Assembly (NCBI RefSeq): GCF_009740285.1
Contig: NZ_CP046566.1
Coordinates: 1,232,501-1,296,500 of the forward strand
Reading direction: 5' to 3'
From: Phnomibacter ginsenosidimutans
GTDB lineage: Bacteria; Bacteroidota; Bacteroidia; Chitinophagales; Chitinophagaceae
DNA: 64,000 nucleotides
Numbering within the stretch: position 1 is the first letter of the stretch; each line of letters begins with the position of its first letter. The position numbers were made by a program, and so were the translations under genes. Below, piece by piece: positions 1 through 8,641 of the stretch. The notes below the pieces were generated by a model. That model worked only from the letters and a program-made list of their open reading frames with translations. It made no database searches and had not been told where the DNA came from.

Positions 1-1150
1 GTTACATCGTCCTAACCAGGCCAGTGCAGATACCAACGGAATTGTTCAACGATACACACATCCTGTACTCACAGCAGCACATGTGCCGCTGGGGTGGCGA
101 TATGATTTGAATCCGAAAGACAATCCTTATCTGATGGAACGCATTGCTGTGAATGCAGTGCTCAATGCAGGTGCTATCAAGTGGCAAAACAAATACTTGC
201 TGATGGCGAGGGTAGAAGGTGCCGATCGCAAATCATATTTTGCCATTGCAGAAAGTGAGGATGGTGTTCAGGGATTTCGTTTTTGGGATACACCTTGTGT
301 TATTCCCGAAACAGACGATCCCGATACGAATGTGTATGACATTCGTTTGGTAGCGCATGAAGACGGATGGATATACGGATTGTTTTGTACCGAAAGAAGA
401 GCGAAGGGTGTGCCCGCTTCTGATCAATCTTCAGCAGTAGCACAATGCGGCATTGTACGTACACACGATTTAAAAACATGGGAACGCTTGCCCGATTTGA
501 TAACACCATCGCCACAGCAACGCAACGTAGTTTTGCATCCTGAGTTTGTACAAGGCAAGTATGCTTTTTACACCCGTCCGCAAGATGGCTTTATTGATGC
601 CGGCAGAGGTGGTGGTATCGGACTTGGATTTGCGACAAGTATGGAGCAGGCAGTTATTACAGAAGAACTACTACTGGATAAAAAAATGTACCATACGGTA
701 TATGAGTTGAAAAACGGGTTAGGGCCAGCACCCATCAAAACGCCACAAGGTTGGTTGCACCTGGCGCATGGTGTACGCAATACCGCAGCAGGCTTGCGTT
801 ATGTGTTGTATCTGTTCATGACAGATTTGGCAGATATTGGCAAAGTGATATACAAACCTGCCGGATATTTTATGGCGCCGGAAGGCGAAGAACGCATTGG
901 TGATGTGTCCAATGTATTGTTCAGCAATGGTTGGATTGCCGATGAAGATGGCCGTGTATTGATTTATTACGCCTCCTCTGACACCCGCATGCATGTGGCT
1001 GTGAGCAGCATCGATCAACTGCTGGATTATGTGATGCATACACCTGCTGACACATTTCGGTCTGCCGGTTCGGTAGCTAATATTTTGTCGCTCATTCAAA
1101 AAAACAATGCTCAGGCAGTTGTAGCTGCAACACTCTATGCAAGCGTTTAA
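1..1150 (+). CDS. GH130 4-O-beta-D-mannosyl-D-glucose phosphorylase, 5' end outside window
   Basis: This enzyme is expected to phosphorolyse mannosyl-glucose to mannose 1-phosphate and glucose in cytoplasmic beta-mannan use. The frame is open from base 2, so the N-terminus lies upstream of the window. Family GH130 signatures are visible: [20 protein letters not shown] followed by [27 protein letters not shown], the Gly-rich GRGGGIGLG, and [13 protein letters not shown] near the C-terminus, all in the spacing of Bacteroides mannosylglucose phosphorylases. The next gene, cellobiose 2-epimerase, overlaps by 14 nt and makes the substrate (mannosyl-glucose from mannobiose), which supports this assignment over the mannan-oligosaccharide phosphorylase subfamilies. 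Substrate specificity is inferred. Confidence 0.88.
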   Translation, partial: LHRPNQASADTNGIVQRYTHPVLTAAHVPLGWRYDLNPKDNPYLMERIAVNAVLNAGAIKWQNKYLLMARVEGADRKSYFAIAESEDGVQGFRFWDTPCVIPETDDPDTNVYDIRLVAHEDGWIYGLFCTERRAKGVPASDQSSAVAQCGIVRTHDLKTWERLPDLITPSPQQRNVVLHPEFVQGKYAFYTRPQDGFIDAGRGGGIGLGFATSMEQAVITEELLLDKKMYHTVYELKNGLGPAPIKTPQGWLHLAHGVRNTAAGLRYVLYLFMTDLADIGKVIYKPAGYFMAPEGEERIGDVSNVLFSNGWIADEDGRVLIYYASSDTRMHVAVSSIDQLLDYVMHTPADTFRSAGSVANILSLIQKNNAQAVVAATLYASV

Positions 1151-2387
1151 ACAAGCCATGCTGCAACTGCCACCCTTGTCGCCGCTGCAAGTGGAATTGC
1201 TGCATACCTATCATCAGCAATGCATAGCAGAGCTGGATGAGATTGTGGATTGGTGGAGCACACATATGCAAGATGACGCAGGCGTTTTCTATGGCCGCAT
1301 GACGCATGCCGGCACTATAGAACCTGCGGCAGCAAAGGGGCTGGTGTTATACAGCCGTTTGTTATGGACATACTCAGCAGCATTTGCTTTTCGTAAGAAA
1401 AAAGCAGATGCTGCAACCGCACATCGGTTGTATCAATACCTGCGGCAATATTTTTTCGATCAGCAATTTGGCGGGTTTTACTGGAGTGTTGATTGCGAAG
1501 GGGAATGTCTCAACGACCGAAAGCAAACCTATGGGCAGGCGTTTGCCTTGTATGCGATAAGCACTTACGCCAGCACTTTTCAATCGGCGGAGGCCACTGC
1601 TGTTGCCATGGATGTTTTTCTCCTGATTGAAGGGCGTTGTAAAGATGTACATGCAGGTGGTTACATCGAAGCCTTTGCCCGAAACTTTACTGCCATAGAC
1701 GATTTGCGCCTGAGCGATAAAGATGCCAATGTGAGTAAATCTATGAATACGCATCTGCACGTACTGGAAGCGTATAGTAGTCTGTATCATGCTACAGGCA
1801 ATCAGCGGGTACAACAGGCCATCATTGATTTGTTGCATCTTTTTCAGCAGCACATAGTCTCTCCACAGCGTTTTACTCAACACTTATTTTTTGATGTTGA
1901 TTGGCAGGTTCAATCGCATATCATTTCTTACGGGCATGATATAGAAGCATCATGGTTGCTGCACGAAGCTGCCTGTTGTACAGCAGACAAAGAGCTGATG
2001 CAACAGGTTGCATCGTTATCGGTTTCGATGGCAGTAGCTGCAATGAAAGGGGTGGATGACGACGGCGGCATGTGGTATGAACAGCACACGGATACGGGCG
2101 TGCTGAACAAAGAGAAACATTGGTGGCCACAAGCAGAAGCCATGGTTGGTTTTATGCATGCCTATTGCATGGGGGGCAATGAGCGGATGCTGGAGCAATC
2201 GGTGAAAAGCTGGTTGTATATCCGTAACCATTTGAAATCGGATTCACCTGGTGAGTGGCACTGGGGCATTGATGAAAGCGGTCGTGCCATGCAAGAAGAC
2301 CGTGCCGGTTTCTGGAAATGTCCGTATCACAACAGCCGTGCCTGTATCGAAACAGCGCAACGCATCGAATGGTTGTTGCATAGGTAG
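1137..2387 (+). CDS. Cellobiose 2-epimerase (AGE superfamily)
   Basis: A 416-residue (alpha/alpha)6-barrel enzyme that would epimerise the reducing-end glucose of cellobiose or mannobiose at C2; with the upstream GH130 enzyme it forms the known mannobiose to mannosylglucose to mannose-1-P route. Motifs of the family: [63 protein letters not shown] and the C-terminal [15 protein letters not shown]. These supply the conserved His and Trp residues of the active site. The length is normal for the family. The start overlaps the 3' end of the phosphorylase gene, so the two are probably translationally coupled. Confidence 0.93.
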   Translation: MQAFKQAMLQLPPLSPLQVELLHTYHQQCIAELDEIVDWWSTHMQDDAGVFYGRMTHAGTIEPAAAKGLVLYSRLLWTYSAAFAFRKKKADAATAHRLYQYLRQYFFDQQFGGFYWSVDCEGECLNDRKQTYGQAFALYAISTYASTFQSAEATAVAMDVFLLIEGRCKDVHAGGYIEAFARNFTAIDDLRLSDKDANVSKSMNTHLHVLEAYSSLYHATGNQRVQQAIIDLLHLFQQHIVSPQRFTQHLFFDVDWQVQSHIISYGHDIEASWLLHEAACCTADKELMQQVASLSVSMAVAAMKGVDDDGGMWYEQHTDTGVLNKEKHWWPQAEAMVGFMHAYCMGGNERMLEQSVKSWLYIRNHLKSDSPGEWHWGIDESGRAMQEDRAGFWKCPYHNSRACIETAQRIEWLLHR

Positions 2388-2443
2388 CACAACAGCTTTG
2401 CGCATTGTAGTTGAAAAGTATTGAATCAATCAAAAAAAGACTG

Positions 2444-3700
2444 ATGAAATTGTTGAAGGTACTCTACATACAAGTACTCATAGGTATTGTATTGGGCATT
2501 GTAGTGGGCTGGCTGTTTCCGGGTTTTCATGAAACTGCTAAGCTCATCAGTGAAACTTTTATCAACATGATAAAAATGGTGATTGCACCAGTCATTTTTT
2601 TCACCATTGTATCAGGTATAGCTGGTGCGGGCAATTTGAAACAAGTGGGCCGAATTGGTGTAAAGTCGTTGATTTATTTTGAAGTCATTACCACGATTGC
2701 TCTTATCATCGGTTTGGTGGTGGCCAATGTGGTGAAACCTGGTGTTGGTATTACTTACACTGCAACGGCCAATAGTAAAGTGCAACAATACAGTGAGCAG
2801 GCTGCTGCCATTCACTGGGGCGAGTTCTTTGCTCACATCGTACCATCAAATATGATAGAAGCGTTTGCTAAAGGCGATATGTTACAGGTTTTGTTCTTTA
2901 GTGTGTTGTTCGCCATCGGACTTACCATGATGGGGCAGCAAGGCAAAAGCCTGCTGCACAGTTTTGAAAAAATCAATCAGGTGTTGTTCAATGTGCTCAA
3001 AATAATCATGAAACTCAGCCCTATTGGTGCGTTTGGCGGAATGGCATACACCATCGGTAGGTTTGGTTTTGGCTCCTTGGCGTTGTTGGGCAAGTTGTTG
3101 GCTACATTTTATATTACGGGTATCTTGTTTGTATTTGTGTTGTTGTATGCAGTGTGCAAATGGTATGGCATTAATCTGTGGCGATTGCTCGGTTATATCA
3201 AAGCCGAAATATTGGTGGTATTAGGCGCCAGCAGCAGCGAGGCGGTGTTGCCATCGGTCATGCAAAAACTTACGGCTGCTGGTTGTGAAAAGGAAGTTGT
3301 TGGATTGGTCATTCCAACCGGGTATAGTTTCAATTTAGATGGCACTACCATTTATCTAAGCATGAGTGTGATTTTTCTGGCACAGGTGTTTAATATTCCG
3401 TTGTCATTGGGGCAGCAGCTTACAGTGTTGGGAATATTACTGCTGACCAGCAAAGGTGCGGCGGGGGTTACCGGCAGTGGCTTTATTGTATTGGCATCAA
3501 CACTTACTGCACTTAAAGTGATTCCGCTGGAAGGATTAGCCTTGCTCATCGGGGTCGATCGGTTCATGAGTGAGGGGCGTGCAATTATCAATTTTATCGG
3601 AAATACAGTTGCTGCGGTTATCATAGCCAAAAGTGAAAATGCCATTGATTGGCCAACCTATAAAAGAGTGGTGGAGGGTAAGCCTCACTTACTGGACTAA
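2444..3700 (+). CDS. DctA-type dicarboxylate/amino acid:cation symporter (DAACS family)
   Basis: An inner-membrane Na+ or H+ symporter for C4-dicarboxylates or acidic/neutral amino acids. The protein has several hydrophobic helices, the serine-rich reentrant loop LGASSSEAVLPSVM, the NLDGTTIYLSM motif of TM7 and SKGAAGVTGSGFIVLAST of the second hairpin, all diagnostic of the family. The ATG at 2444 gives a start just before the first membrane helix; a TTG at 2411 is an alternative. It follows the epimerase gene by 56 nt and its stop overlaps the convergent AraC gene by 4 nt. Whether it belongs with the mannoside pair or supplies the hydroxyproline operon next door cannot be told; a substrate for this family is not a disaccharide, which favours the latter or an independent role. 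Confidence 0.85.
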   Translation: MKLLKVLYIQVLIGIVLGIVVGWLFPGFHETAKLISETFINMIKMVIAPVIFFTIVSGIAGAGNLKQVGRIGVKSLIYFEVITTIALIIGLVVANVVKPGVGITYTATANSKVQQYSEQAAAIHWGEFFAHIVPSNMIEAFAKGDMLQVLFFSVLFAIGLTMMGQQGKSLLHSFEKINQVLFNVLKIIMKLSPIGAFGGMAYTIGRFGFGSLALLGKLLATFYITGILFVFVLLYAVCKWYGINLWRLLGYIKAEILVVLGASSSEAVLPSVMQKLTAAGCEKEVVGLVIPTGYSFNLDGTTIYLSMSVIFLAQVFNIPLSLGQQLTVLGILLLTSKGAAGVTGSGFIVLASTLTALKVIPLEGLALLIGVDRFMSEGRAIINFIGNTVAAVIIAKSENAIDWPTYKRVVEGKPHLLD

Positions 3701-4533
3701 AATGTTTTAAACCTCGCGGCATACAAGCCCGGGGTGGTGCCGGTTACTTTTTTAAACACCCGGTTGAAGTTGGGTACACTGTTGAAGCCCGTTTGCCAGG
3801 CCACGGCACTTACATTTTCTGTTTGTGCCTGTTGCAGTAGTTTGCAGGCTTCTTGTATGCGCAGCTCCGTTACAAAGTTGATGTAGGTTTTGCGGGTATG
3901 CTGTTTGAAATACCGGCAAAAAGCCTGCGGGGTCATGTGAATGATGCGGGCCACATCTGCAATGGCAATGTGTCCGGTATAATGCTGCAGGGTATATTGA
4001 ATCACGTTGTTGATGCGCTGTCCCGCAGCATCGCTCAGTACCCGCTGACTACCGCCAAAAGCCATTGGCGATTTCGCAGTAGTTAACCCATGCAGCAATG
4101 CGATGAGGCTGCTGAGGCGTTTGGCTCCTTCCTCTTTTACTACCTGTTGCAAAAGTTCGGTGAGAGCAACGGTTTGTTTTCCCTGAATACAACAGCCTGC
4201 CTGGTATTTAGTCAGCCACTTGTCGATGCTGCGCATTTCGGGTAGTGCCAATAGCGATTGCAGCCCTGCATCGGTACTAAAGAAAACGCTGTACGCTTCT
4301 GCGTAAATCTGTTTGCGTTTGGTTTTATTGTTGTGCAGGTCGCTTTTGAATACATGCGGTAGTTGGGCGCCAAAGACAAACAGTTGCCCGGGTTCAAACG
4401 GAATGAGCACATTGCCTGCGAGGAGCGTTCCTGTTCCTTTCAGAACGGCGGTGATTTGCCATTCTTTGTGCCGGTGCAGGTGTGGATAAAATGCCGGTAA
4501 CGCTTCGTGCTGTACATGAATGCTTGCTGCCAT
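3697..4533 (-). CDS. AraC-family transcriptional regulator with cupin sensor
   Basis: A 278-residue regulator. The N-terminal half (about residues 10-90) looks like an AraC-type cupin ligand domain: YPHLHRHKEWQITAVLKGTG and the GQLFVFGAQLPHVF strand. The C-terminal ~100 residues carry two helix-turn-helix motifs: IADVARIIHMTPQAFCRYFK and VSAVAWQTGFNSVPNFNRVF. It is divergent from the hydroxyproline deaminase gene across a 170-nt region holding an imperfect inverted repeat (4609-4635) and a TAnnTTTG box, so control of that operon by an intermediate of the pathway is the simplest inference. Its 3' end overlaps the convergent symporter gene by 4 nt. Confidence 0.88.
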   Translation of the reverse strand: MAASIHVQHEALPAFYPHLHRHKEWQITAVLKGTGTLLAGNVLIPFEPGQLFVFGAQLPHVFKSDLHNNKTKRKQIYAEAYSVFFSTDAGLQSLLALPEMRSIDKWLTKYQAGCCIQGKQTVALTELLQQVVKEEGAKRLSSLIALLHGLTTAKSPMAFGGSQRVLSDAAGQRINNVIQYTLQHYTGHIAIADVARIIHMTPQAFCRYFKQHTRKTYINFVTELRIQEACKLLQQAQTENVSAVAWQTGFNSVPNFNRVFKKVTGTTPGLYAARFKTF

Positions 4534-4608
4534 CGGGCACTGGTATGGTAAACGGGATAATCTTCATTTCACCAATATAAACGCAAAGTATGCAATGATT
4601 GCTAAAAC

Positions 4609-4635
4609 TGGTTAATATCGGTAAATGATTGACCA
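4609..4635. promoter_or_regulatory. Candidate operator: inverted repeat between AraC gene and hydroxyproline operon
   Basis: TGGTTAAT (4609-4616) faces ATTGACCA (4628-4635), matching at 7 of 8 positions as an inverted repeat with an 11-nt spacer. It lies 33 nt upstream of the TAGTTTTG box of the deaminase gene, a normal place for an activator site. Assignment to the AraC protein is inference. Confidence 0.35.
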
Positions 4636-4667
4636 AGTGCTGCAAACAGCCGAGATGTTATCCGGAA

Positions 4668-4675
4668 TAGTTTTG
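4668..4675 (+). promoter_or_regulatory. Bacteroidota-type -7 box of the hydroxyproline operon
   Basis: TAGTTTTG fits TAnnTTTG, the -7 element read by the Bacteroidota primary sigma factor, and ends 28 nt before the ATG of the deaminase gene. A clear -33 TTG at 19-21 nt spacing is not obvious, which would fit a promoter that depends on an activator. Confidence 0.45.
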
Positions 4676-4703
4676 TGTATCATCTTTTAAAATTCATTTT
4701 GCT

Positions 4704-5624
4704 ATGCAACCCCAATGGAACGGTGTTTATCCCGCTATTACAACCAAGTTTACTGCCGGTGATCAACTGGATATGGATTTGTACCTGCACAATATTGATG
4801 TGCAAGTAAGCTCCGGTGTAGATGGTATCATTATTGGCGGCTCATTGGGCGAAGCCAGTACCCTGACCGAAGCAGAAAAAGAAGTACTGGTAAAAGAGAC
4901 ACTGAAAGGTTTTGGCAGTAAAATTCCGGTATTGCTGAATGTGGCTGAAGGCAGCACCAGCGAAGCCATTCGTCAGGCGCAACTGGCCGAAAAATGGGGC
5001 GCAGATGGCCTGATGCTGTTGCCACCCATGCGCTACAAAAGCGATGACCGGGAAACCCTGTTTCATTTTACTTCGGTGGCTAAAAATACCAGCCTTCCTA
5101 TTTTGATTTACAACAACCCCGTTGATTATAAAATAGACTGTACACCTGAAATGTTTGATACGTTGCTGCAACACAAAAACATTCAGGCGGTGAAAGAATC
5201 AACCCGTGATATTACCAATGTCACAAGACTCATCAATCGTTTCGGCAACGACCTGAAAATATTGTGTGGTGTGGATACCCTCGCCATGGAAGAACTGGTT
5301 ATGGGAGCACATGGCTGGGTGGCTGGCCTCGTCTGTGCCTTCCCTGCCGAAACGGTATGCATTTACAGGTTGGTTAACGCTGGCCGCATTGCAGAAGCAG
5401 CGGCTATTTACCGTTGGTTTATGCCATTGCTAGAGCTCGATATTCATGCCAAGTTGGTGCAATACATCAAGCTGTGCGAAGCCAAAGTGGGCATTGGCAG
5501 CGAGTATGTACGTGCACCCCGCCTTACACTGGTAGGTGAGGAGCGTCAGCGTATTGAATCGGTGATCGATAAAGCCCTGGCAGTGCGTCCAACTTTGCCC
5601 GATTATTTGTCGATTGCGTTGTAA
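4704..5624 (+). CDS. lhpC: Delta-1-pyrroline-4-hydroxy-2-carboxylate deaminase (DapA/NAL superfamily)
   Basis: A 306-residue class I aldolase-fold enzyme. The Schiff-base lysine is K164 in QAVKEST and the partner tyrosine is Y136 in IYNNP; GGSLGEASTLTEAEK is the phosphate/carboxylate loop region. By sequence alone it could be any member of the DHDPS/NAL superfamily. Its function is assigned from the operon: it sits with a semialdehyde dehydrogenase, a hydroxyproline 2-epimerase and a DadA-like dehydrogenase, which together form the established bacterial trans-4-hydroxy-L-proline pathway, in which this family member deaminates and dehydrates the cyclic imine to 2-oxoglutarate semialdehyde. A lysine-biosynthesis role is unlikely in this setting. 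Confidence 0.8.
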   Translation: MQPQWNGVYPAITTKFTAGDQLDMDLYLHNIDVQVSSGVDGIIIGGSLGEASTLTEAEKEVLVKETLKGFGSKIPVLLNVAEGSTSEAIRQAQLAEKWGADGLMLLPPMRYKSDDRETLFHFTSVAKNTSLPILIYNNPVDYKIDCTPEMFDTLLQHKNIQAVKESTRDITNVTRLINRFGNDLKILCGVDTLAMEELVMGAHGWVAGLVCAFPAETVCIYRLVNAGRIAEAAAIYRWFMPLLELDIHAKLVQYIKLCEAKVGIGSEYVRAPRLTLVGEERQRIESVIDKALAVRPTLPDYLSIAL

Positions 5625-5709
5625 TCTCATTCGTATAAACTGGCCATGTAGGTAGGGGCAATCGCTGTCATTTGCCTACATTGCTGCATCATTCATTAAA
5701 ATATTTTTC

Positions 5710-7197
5710 ATGAATTATACAGACGCTACCGCTGAACAGATTCATGCCTTAATGGAAGCCGCTTACACGGCTTCTGTTGCGTTTAGAAAAGTGCCGCTAC
5801 AGCAGCGGGCAGCATTGATGTATGCCATAGCCGATACACTGGAAAATAGCGGCGATGCGTTGATACACACGGCTATGGCCGAAACGCATTTGCCCGAAGC
5901 CAGACTGCGTGGTGAAAGAGGCCGGACCATTTTTCAATTGCGTAGCTATGCCGATGCAACGGTGCAGGGCGATTGGCTCGAAGCAAGAATTGACACGGCC
6001 AATGCCGAGAAAGTACCTGCGAAACCTGACATCCGAAAAATGCTGGTGGGCATTGGTCCTGTAGTGGTGTTTGGTTCCAGTAATTTTCCTTTTGCATACT
6101 CTACTGCTGGTGGCGATACCGCCACTGCTTTGGCAGCAGGTTGTCCGGTGATAGTAAAAGCACATCCGGCGCATCCGCAAACCAGTCAAATGGTTGCCGA
6201 TATGATACATGCGGCTGTGGCTGCTTGTGGTTTGCCAGCGGCTGTATTTACACACGTGCATGGTGCCTCATTCGAAGTGGGGCAGGCGTTGGTGTTGCAT
6301 CCACGCACCAAGGCAGTGGGCTTTACGGGTTCGTTTGCTGGTGGCAAAGCCCTGTTCGATTTGGCCAATCAGCGCAAAGAACCCATTCCGGTGTTTGCCG
6401 AAATGGGCAGTGTCAATCCGGTGTATTTGCTGCCCGAAAAACTGGCCGGGGATGCTGTGAGTATTGCCAATGCATATGCCGGATCTATTACATTAGGCGT
6501 TGGACAGTTTTGCACCAACCCCGGTATTTTGGTGGGCATAAAGGGGAGTGCGTTAGTCAATTTTGCAACGGCGCTGGCTACGGCTGTGGCGGCTATTCCT
6601 GCGGGCAATATGCTGCATGCAGGCATACAAAAAGCCTACGTGGCCAAAAGAGCTGCAGCATTGGCGCAGCAAGGCATAACGCTGTTGGCAGCGGGTTTGG
6701 AAAGTGCAGATGATGCGCAGGCTGTGGCCACTATTGCCACTGTAGATGCTGCTACTTTTTTACACAATCCGTTGTTGCATCAGGAAGTGTTTGGTCCGTT
6801 TAGTTTGCTGGTGCAGTGTGCTGATGAACAGGAACTCCTGGCTGTAGCTCATGCTATGGAAGGACAATTGACATCTACCGTTATGGGTACGGAAAATGAT
6901 TTGCAATCGCATGCCGCTTTGCTGGATGCCATTGCAGAAAAATGTGGCCGCTTTATTTTGAATGGTGTGCCAACGGGTGTAGAAGTTTGCCACGCCATGC
7001 ATCATGGCGGACCGTTTCCTGCTACTACTGATAGCCGTTTTACTTCTGTAGGCGCAGATGCGATCAAGCGTTTTGCACGTCCTATTGCCTATCAAAGTTG
7101 GCCCGACCATTGGCTGCCTGCCGAATTGCAAAATGCCAATCCGTTGCAGCTGCTGCGCAGCATTAATGGACAGTTGTCGAAAGATGCGATTGCTTAA
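5710..7197 (+). CDS. 2-oxoglutarate semialdehyde (2,5-dioxovalerate) dehydrogenase
   Basis: An NAD(P)-dependent aldehyde dehydrogenase of 495 residues, oxidising 2-oxoglutarate semialdehyde to 2-oxoglutarate, the last step of hydroxyproline breakdown. The catalytic residues are visible as E231 (FAEMGSVNP) and C268 (VGQFCTNPG); the cofactor-binding segment includes VVVFGSSNFPFAYS and the NGVPTGVEVCHAMHHGGPFP stretch near the C-terminus. The MGSVNP variant and the overall architecture match the type III KGSA dehydrogenases found in hydroxyproline operons (LhpG in Pseudomonas terms). It follows the deaminase by 85 nt on the same strand. Confidence 0.87.
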   Translation: MNYTDATAEQIHALMEAAYTASVAFRKVPLQQRAALMYAIADTLENSGDALIHTAMAETHLPEARLRGERGRTIFQLRSYADATVQGDWLEARIDTANAEKVPAKPDIRKMLVGIGPVVVFGSSNFPFAYSTAGGDTATALAAGCPVIVKAHPAHPQTSQMVADMIHAAVAACGLPAAVFTHVHGASFEVGQALVLHPRTKAVGFTGSFAGGKALFDLANQRKEPIPVFAEMGSVNPVYLLPEKLAGDAVSIANAYAGSITLGVGQFCTNPGILVGIKGSALVNFATALATAVAAIPAGNMLHAGIQKAYVAKRAAALAQQGITLLAAGLESADDAQAVATIATVDAATFLHNPLLHQEVFGPFSLLVQCADEQELLAVAHAMEGQLTSTVMGTENDLQSHAALLDAIAEKCGRFILNGVPTGVEVCHAMHHGGPFPATTDSRFTSVGADAIKRFARPIAYQSWPDHWLPAELQNANPLQLLRSINGQLSKDAIA

Positions 7198-7311
7198 TTG
7201 AACGATCATGCATTGATGTAGTCGTTCATGCTCTGAGAGTCTAACGTGTATTGGCAAATCTAATATCGTGTATCCATTTTAATGTTCCGAAAAGCAAGCG
7301 AAAAAATAAGT

Positions 7312-8316
7312 ATGCCGAAGTCTGTATTTCATTGTGTGGATGCACATACCTGTGGCAATCCGGTGCGGTTGGTAAAAGAAGGTGGACCTGTGTTGCAGGG
7401 TGCTAATATGAGTGAAAAGCGCCAGCACTTTATGCAGGAGTATGATTGGATACGACAAGGACTCATGTTTGAGCCCCGCGGTCATGACATGATGAGTGGC
7501 AGCATTTTGTATGCACCACACGACCCGGCCAATGATGTTGCGGTGCTGTTTATTGAAACCAGTGGCTGCCTGCCCATGTGTGGCCATGGAACCATTGGCA
7601 CCATTACCATTGCCATTGAAGAAGGATTGATTCAACCCAAAACACCGGGCATAGTTCGCATGGAAGCACCGGCGGGTTTGGTGATGATTGAATACCAACA
7701 AGAAGGCAGCAAGGTAAAGTCCGTTAAACTCACCAACGTGCCTGCATTTTTGCATAGTACGGAGTTGACTGCACAATGTCCGGGTTTGGGAGAGCTGGTG
7801 GTTGATGTGGCCTATGGCGGAAACTTTTATGCCATCGTTGATGTACAAAAAAACTTCAAAGGGCTGGAGCATTACAGCGCTGATCAGTTGGTGGCATGGG
7901 CCAGAGAGCTGCGCAAAAACATCAATTCACAATATGAATTTGTGCATCCGGATAATCCCACCATTCATGGTTGTAGCCATATTTTATGGACTGGTGCGGT
8001 GATAGACAAAACATCTACCGCCAGAAATGCGGTGTTCTATGGCGATAAAGCCATTGATCGTTCGCCTTGTGGCACGGGCACTTCTGCAAGAATGGCGCAG
8101 TGGTATGCCAAAGGCTTATTGAAAAAAGGCGATGCCTTCATTCATGAAAGCATCATTGGCAGTAAGTTCATTGGTCGTATTGAGGAAGAACTGACGGTGC
8201 ATGGCAAGCCAGCCATGCGTCCCAGTATTGAAGGTTGGGCCCGTATTTATGGCTACAATAATATTTGGATTGATACTGACGATGATCCGTATGCGTATGG
8301 ATTTCAGGTGATATAA
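7312..8316 (+). CDS. lhpA: 4-hydroxyproline 2-epimerase (proline racemase family)
   Basis: Interconverts trans-4-hydroxy-L-proline and cis-4-hydroxy-D-proline by a two-base mechanism without cofactor. Both catalytic cysteines are present: C90 in MCGHGTIG and C253 in RSPCGTGTSAR, with H92 and D249 nearby. Having both cysteines separates it from trans-3-hydroxyproline dehydratases, in which one is replaced. The ATG at 7312 is preferred because family members begin immediately before the FHCVDAHTCGNPVRLV segment; an upstream ATG at 7282 would add ten residues without homologous sequence. The operon neighbours complete the pathway. Confidence 0.9.
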   Translation: MPKSVFHCVDAHTCGNPVRLVKEGGPVLQGANMSEKRQHFMQEYDWIRQGLMFEPRGHDMMSGSILYAPHDPANDVAVLFIETSGCLPMCGHGTIGTITIAIEEGLIQPKTPGIVRMEAPAGLVMIEYQQEGSKVKSVKLTNVPAFLHSTELTAQCPGLGELVVDVAYGGNFYAIVDVQKNFKGLEHYSADQLVAWARELRKNINSQYEFVHPDNPTIHGCSHILWTGAVIDKTSTARNAVFYGDKAIDRSPCGTGTSARMAQWYAKGLLKKGDAFIHESIIGSKFIGRIEEELTVHGKPAMRPSIEGWARIYGYNNIWIDTDDDPYAYGFQVI

Positions 8317-8326
8317 ACGATGCGAT

Positions 8327-8620
8327 ATGAAACAGTATGTGATAATAGCCAAGGATGGAGTTGATGCGGATGCATTGGAAAGAAGAATGCAGGCCAGGCC
8401 TTTTCATTTGGCCGGTGCCAGCCGGCTAAAAGCCAATGGCCAGTTTGTGGTGGGTGGCGCCACGCTCAACGAACAGGGGCAAATGAATGGCAGTGTGATG
8501 ATTGTGCAGTTTGAAACCGAAGCCGACTTTGAGCATTGGTATAACAATGAGCCATACATACAGCAGGGAGTGTGGCAAGAAATTTCAGTACAGCCATTTA
8601 AAGTGGCCAATGTGGAGTAA
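8327..8620 (+). CDS. YciI-like protein
   Basis: A 97-residue ferredoxin-like-fold protein of the YCII family. It shows the early YVIIAKDG strand, the R...HL segment (ARPFHLAG) that carries the conserved histidine, GQFVVGGATLNEQG, and the FETEADFEHWYNNEPYIQQG stretch typical of the family. It is 10 nt after the epimerase and 21 nt before the dehydrogenase, so it is cotranscribed with the hydroxyproline genes. YCII proteins have few known reactions; a role in this pathway, for example on a reactive imine, is only inferred from position. Confidence 0.82.
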   Translation: MKQYVIIAKDGVDADALERRMQARPFHLAGASRLKANGQFVVGGATLNEQGQMNGSVMIVQFETEADFEHWYNNEPYIQQGVWQEISVQPFKVANVE

Positions 8621-8641
8621 CAATTTTAATCAGCAAGTGAT

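Noticed and set aside
4704-5624. Dihydrodipicolinate synthase for lysine synthesis (dapA)
   Set aside because: Sequence alone allows it, but the operon with hydroxyproline epimerase, DadA-like dehydrogenase and semialdehyde dehydrogenase fits the deaminase function better.
7312-8316. Proline racemase or trans-3-hydroxy-L-proline dehydratase
   Set aside because: Both catalytic cysteines are present, which excludes the dehydratase type, and the operon context points to 4-hydroxyproline epimerase rather than proline racemase.
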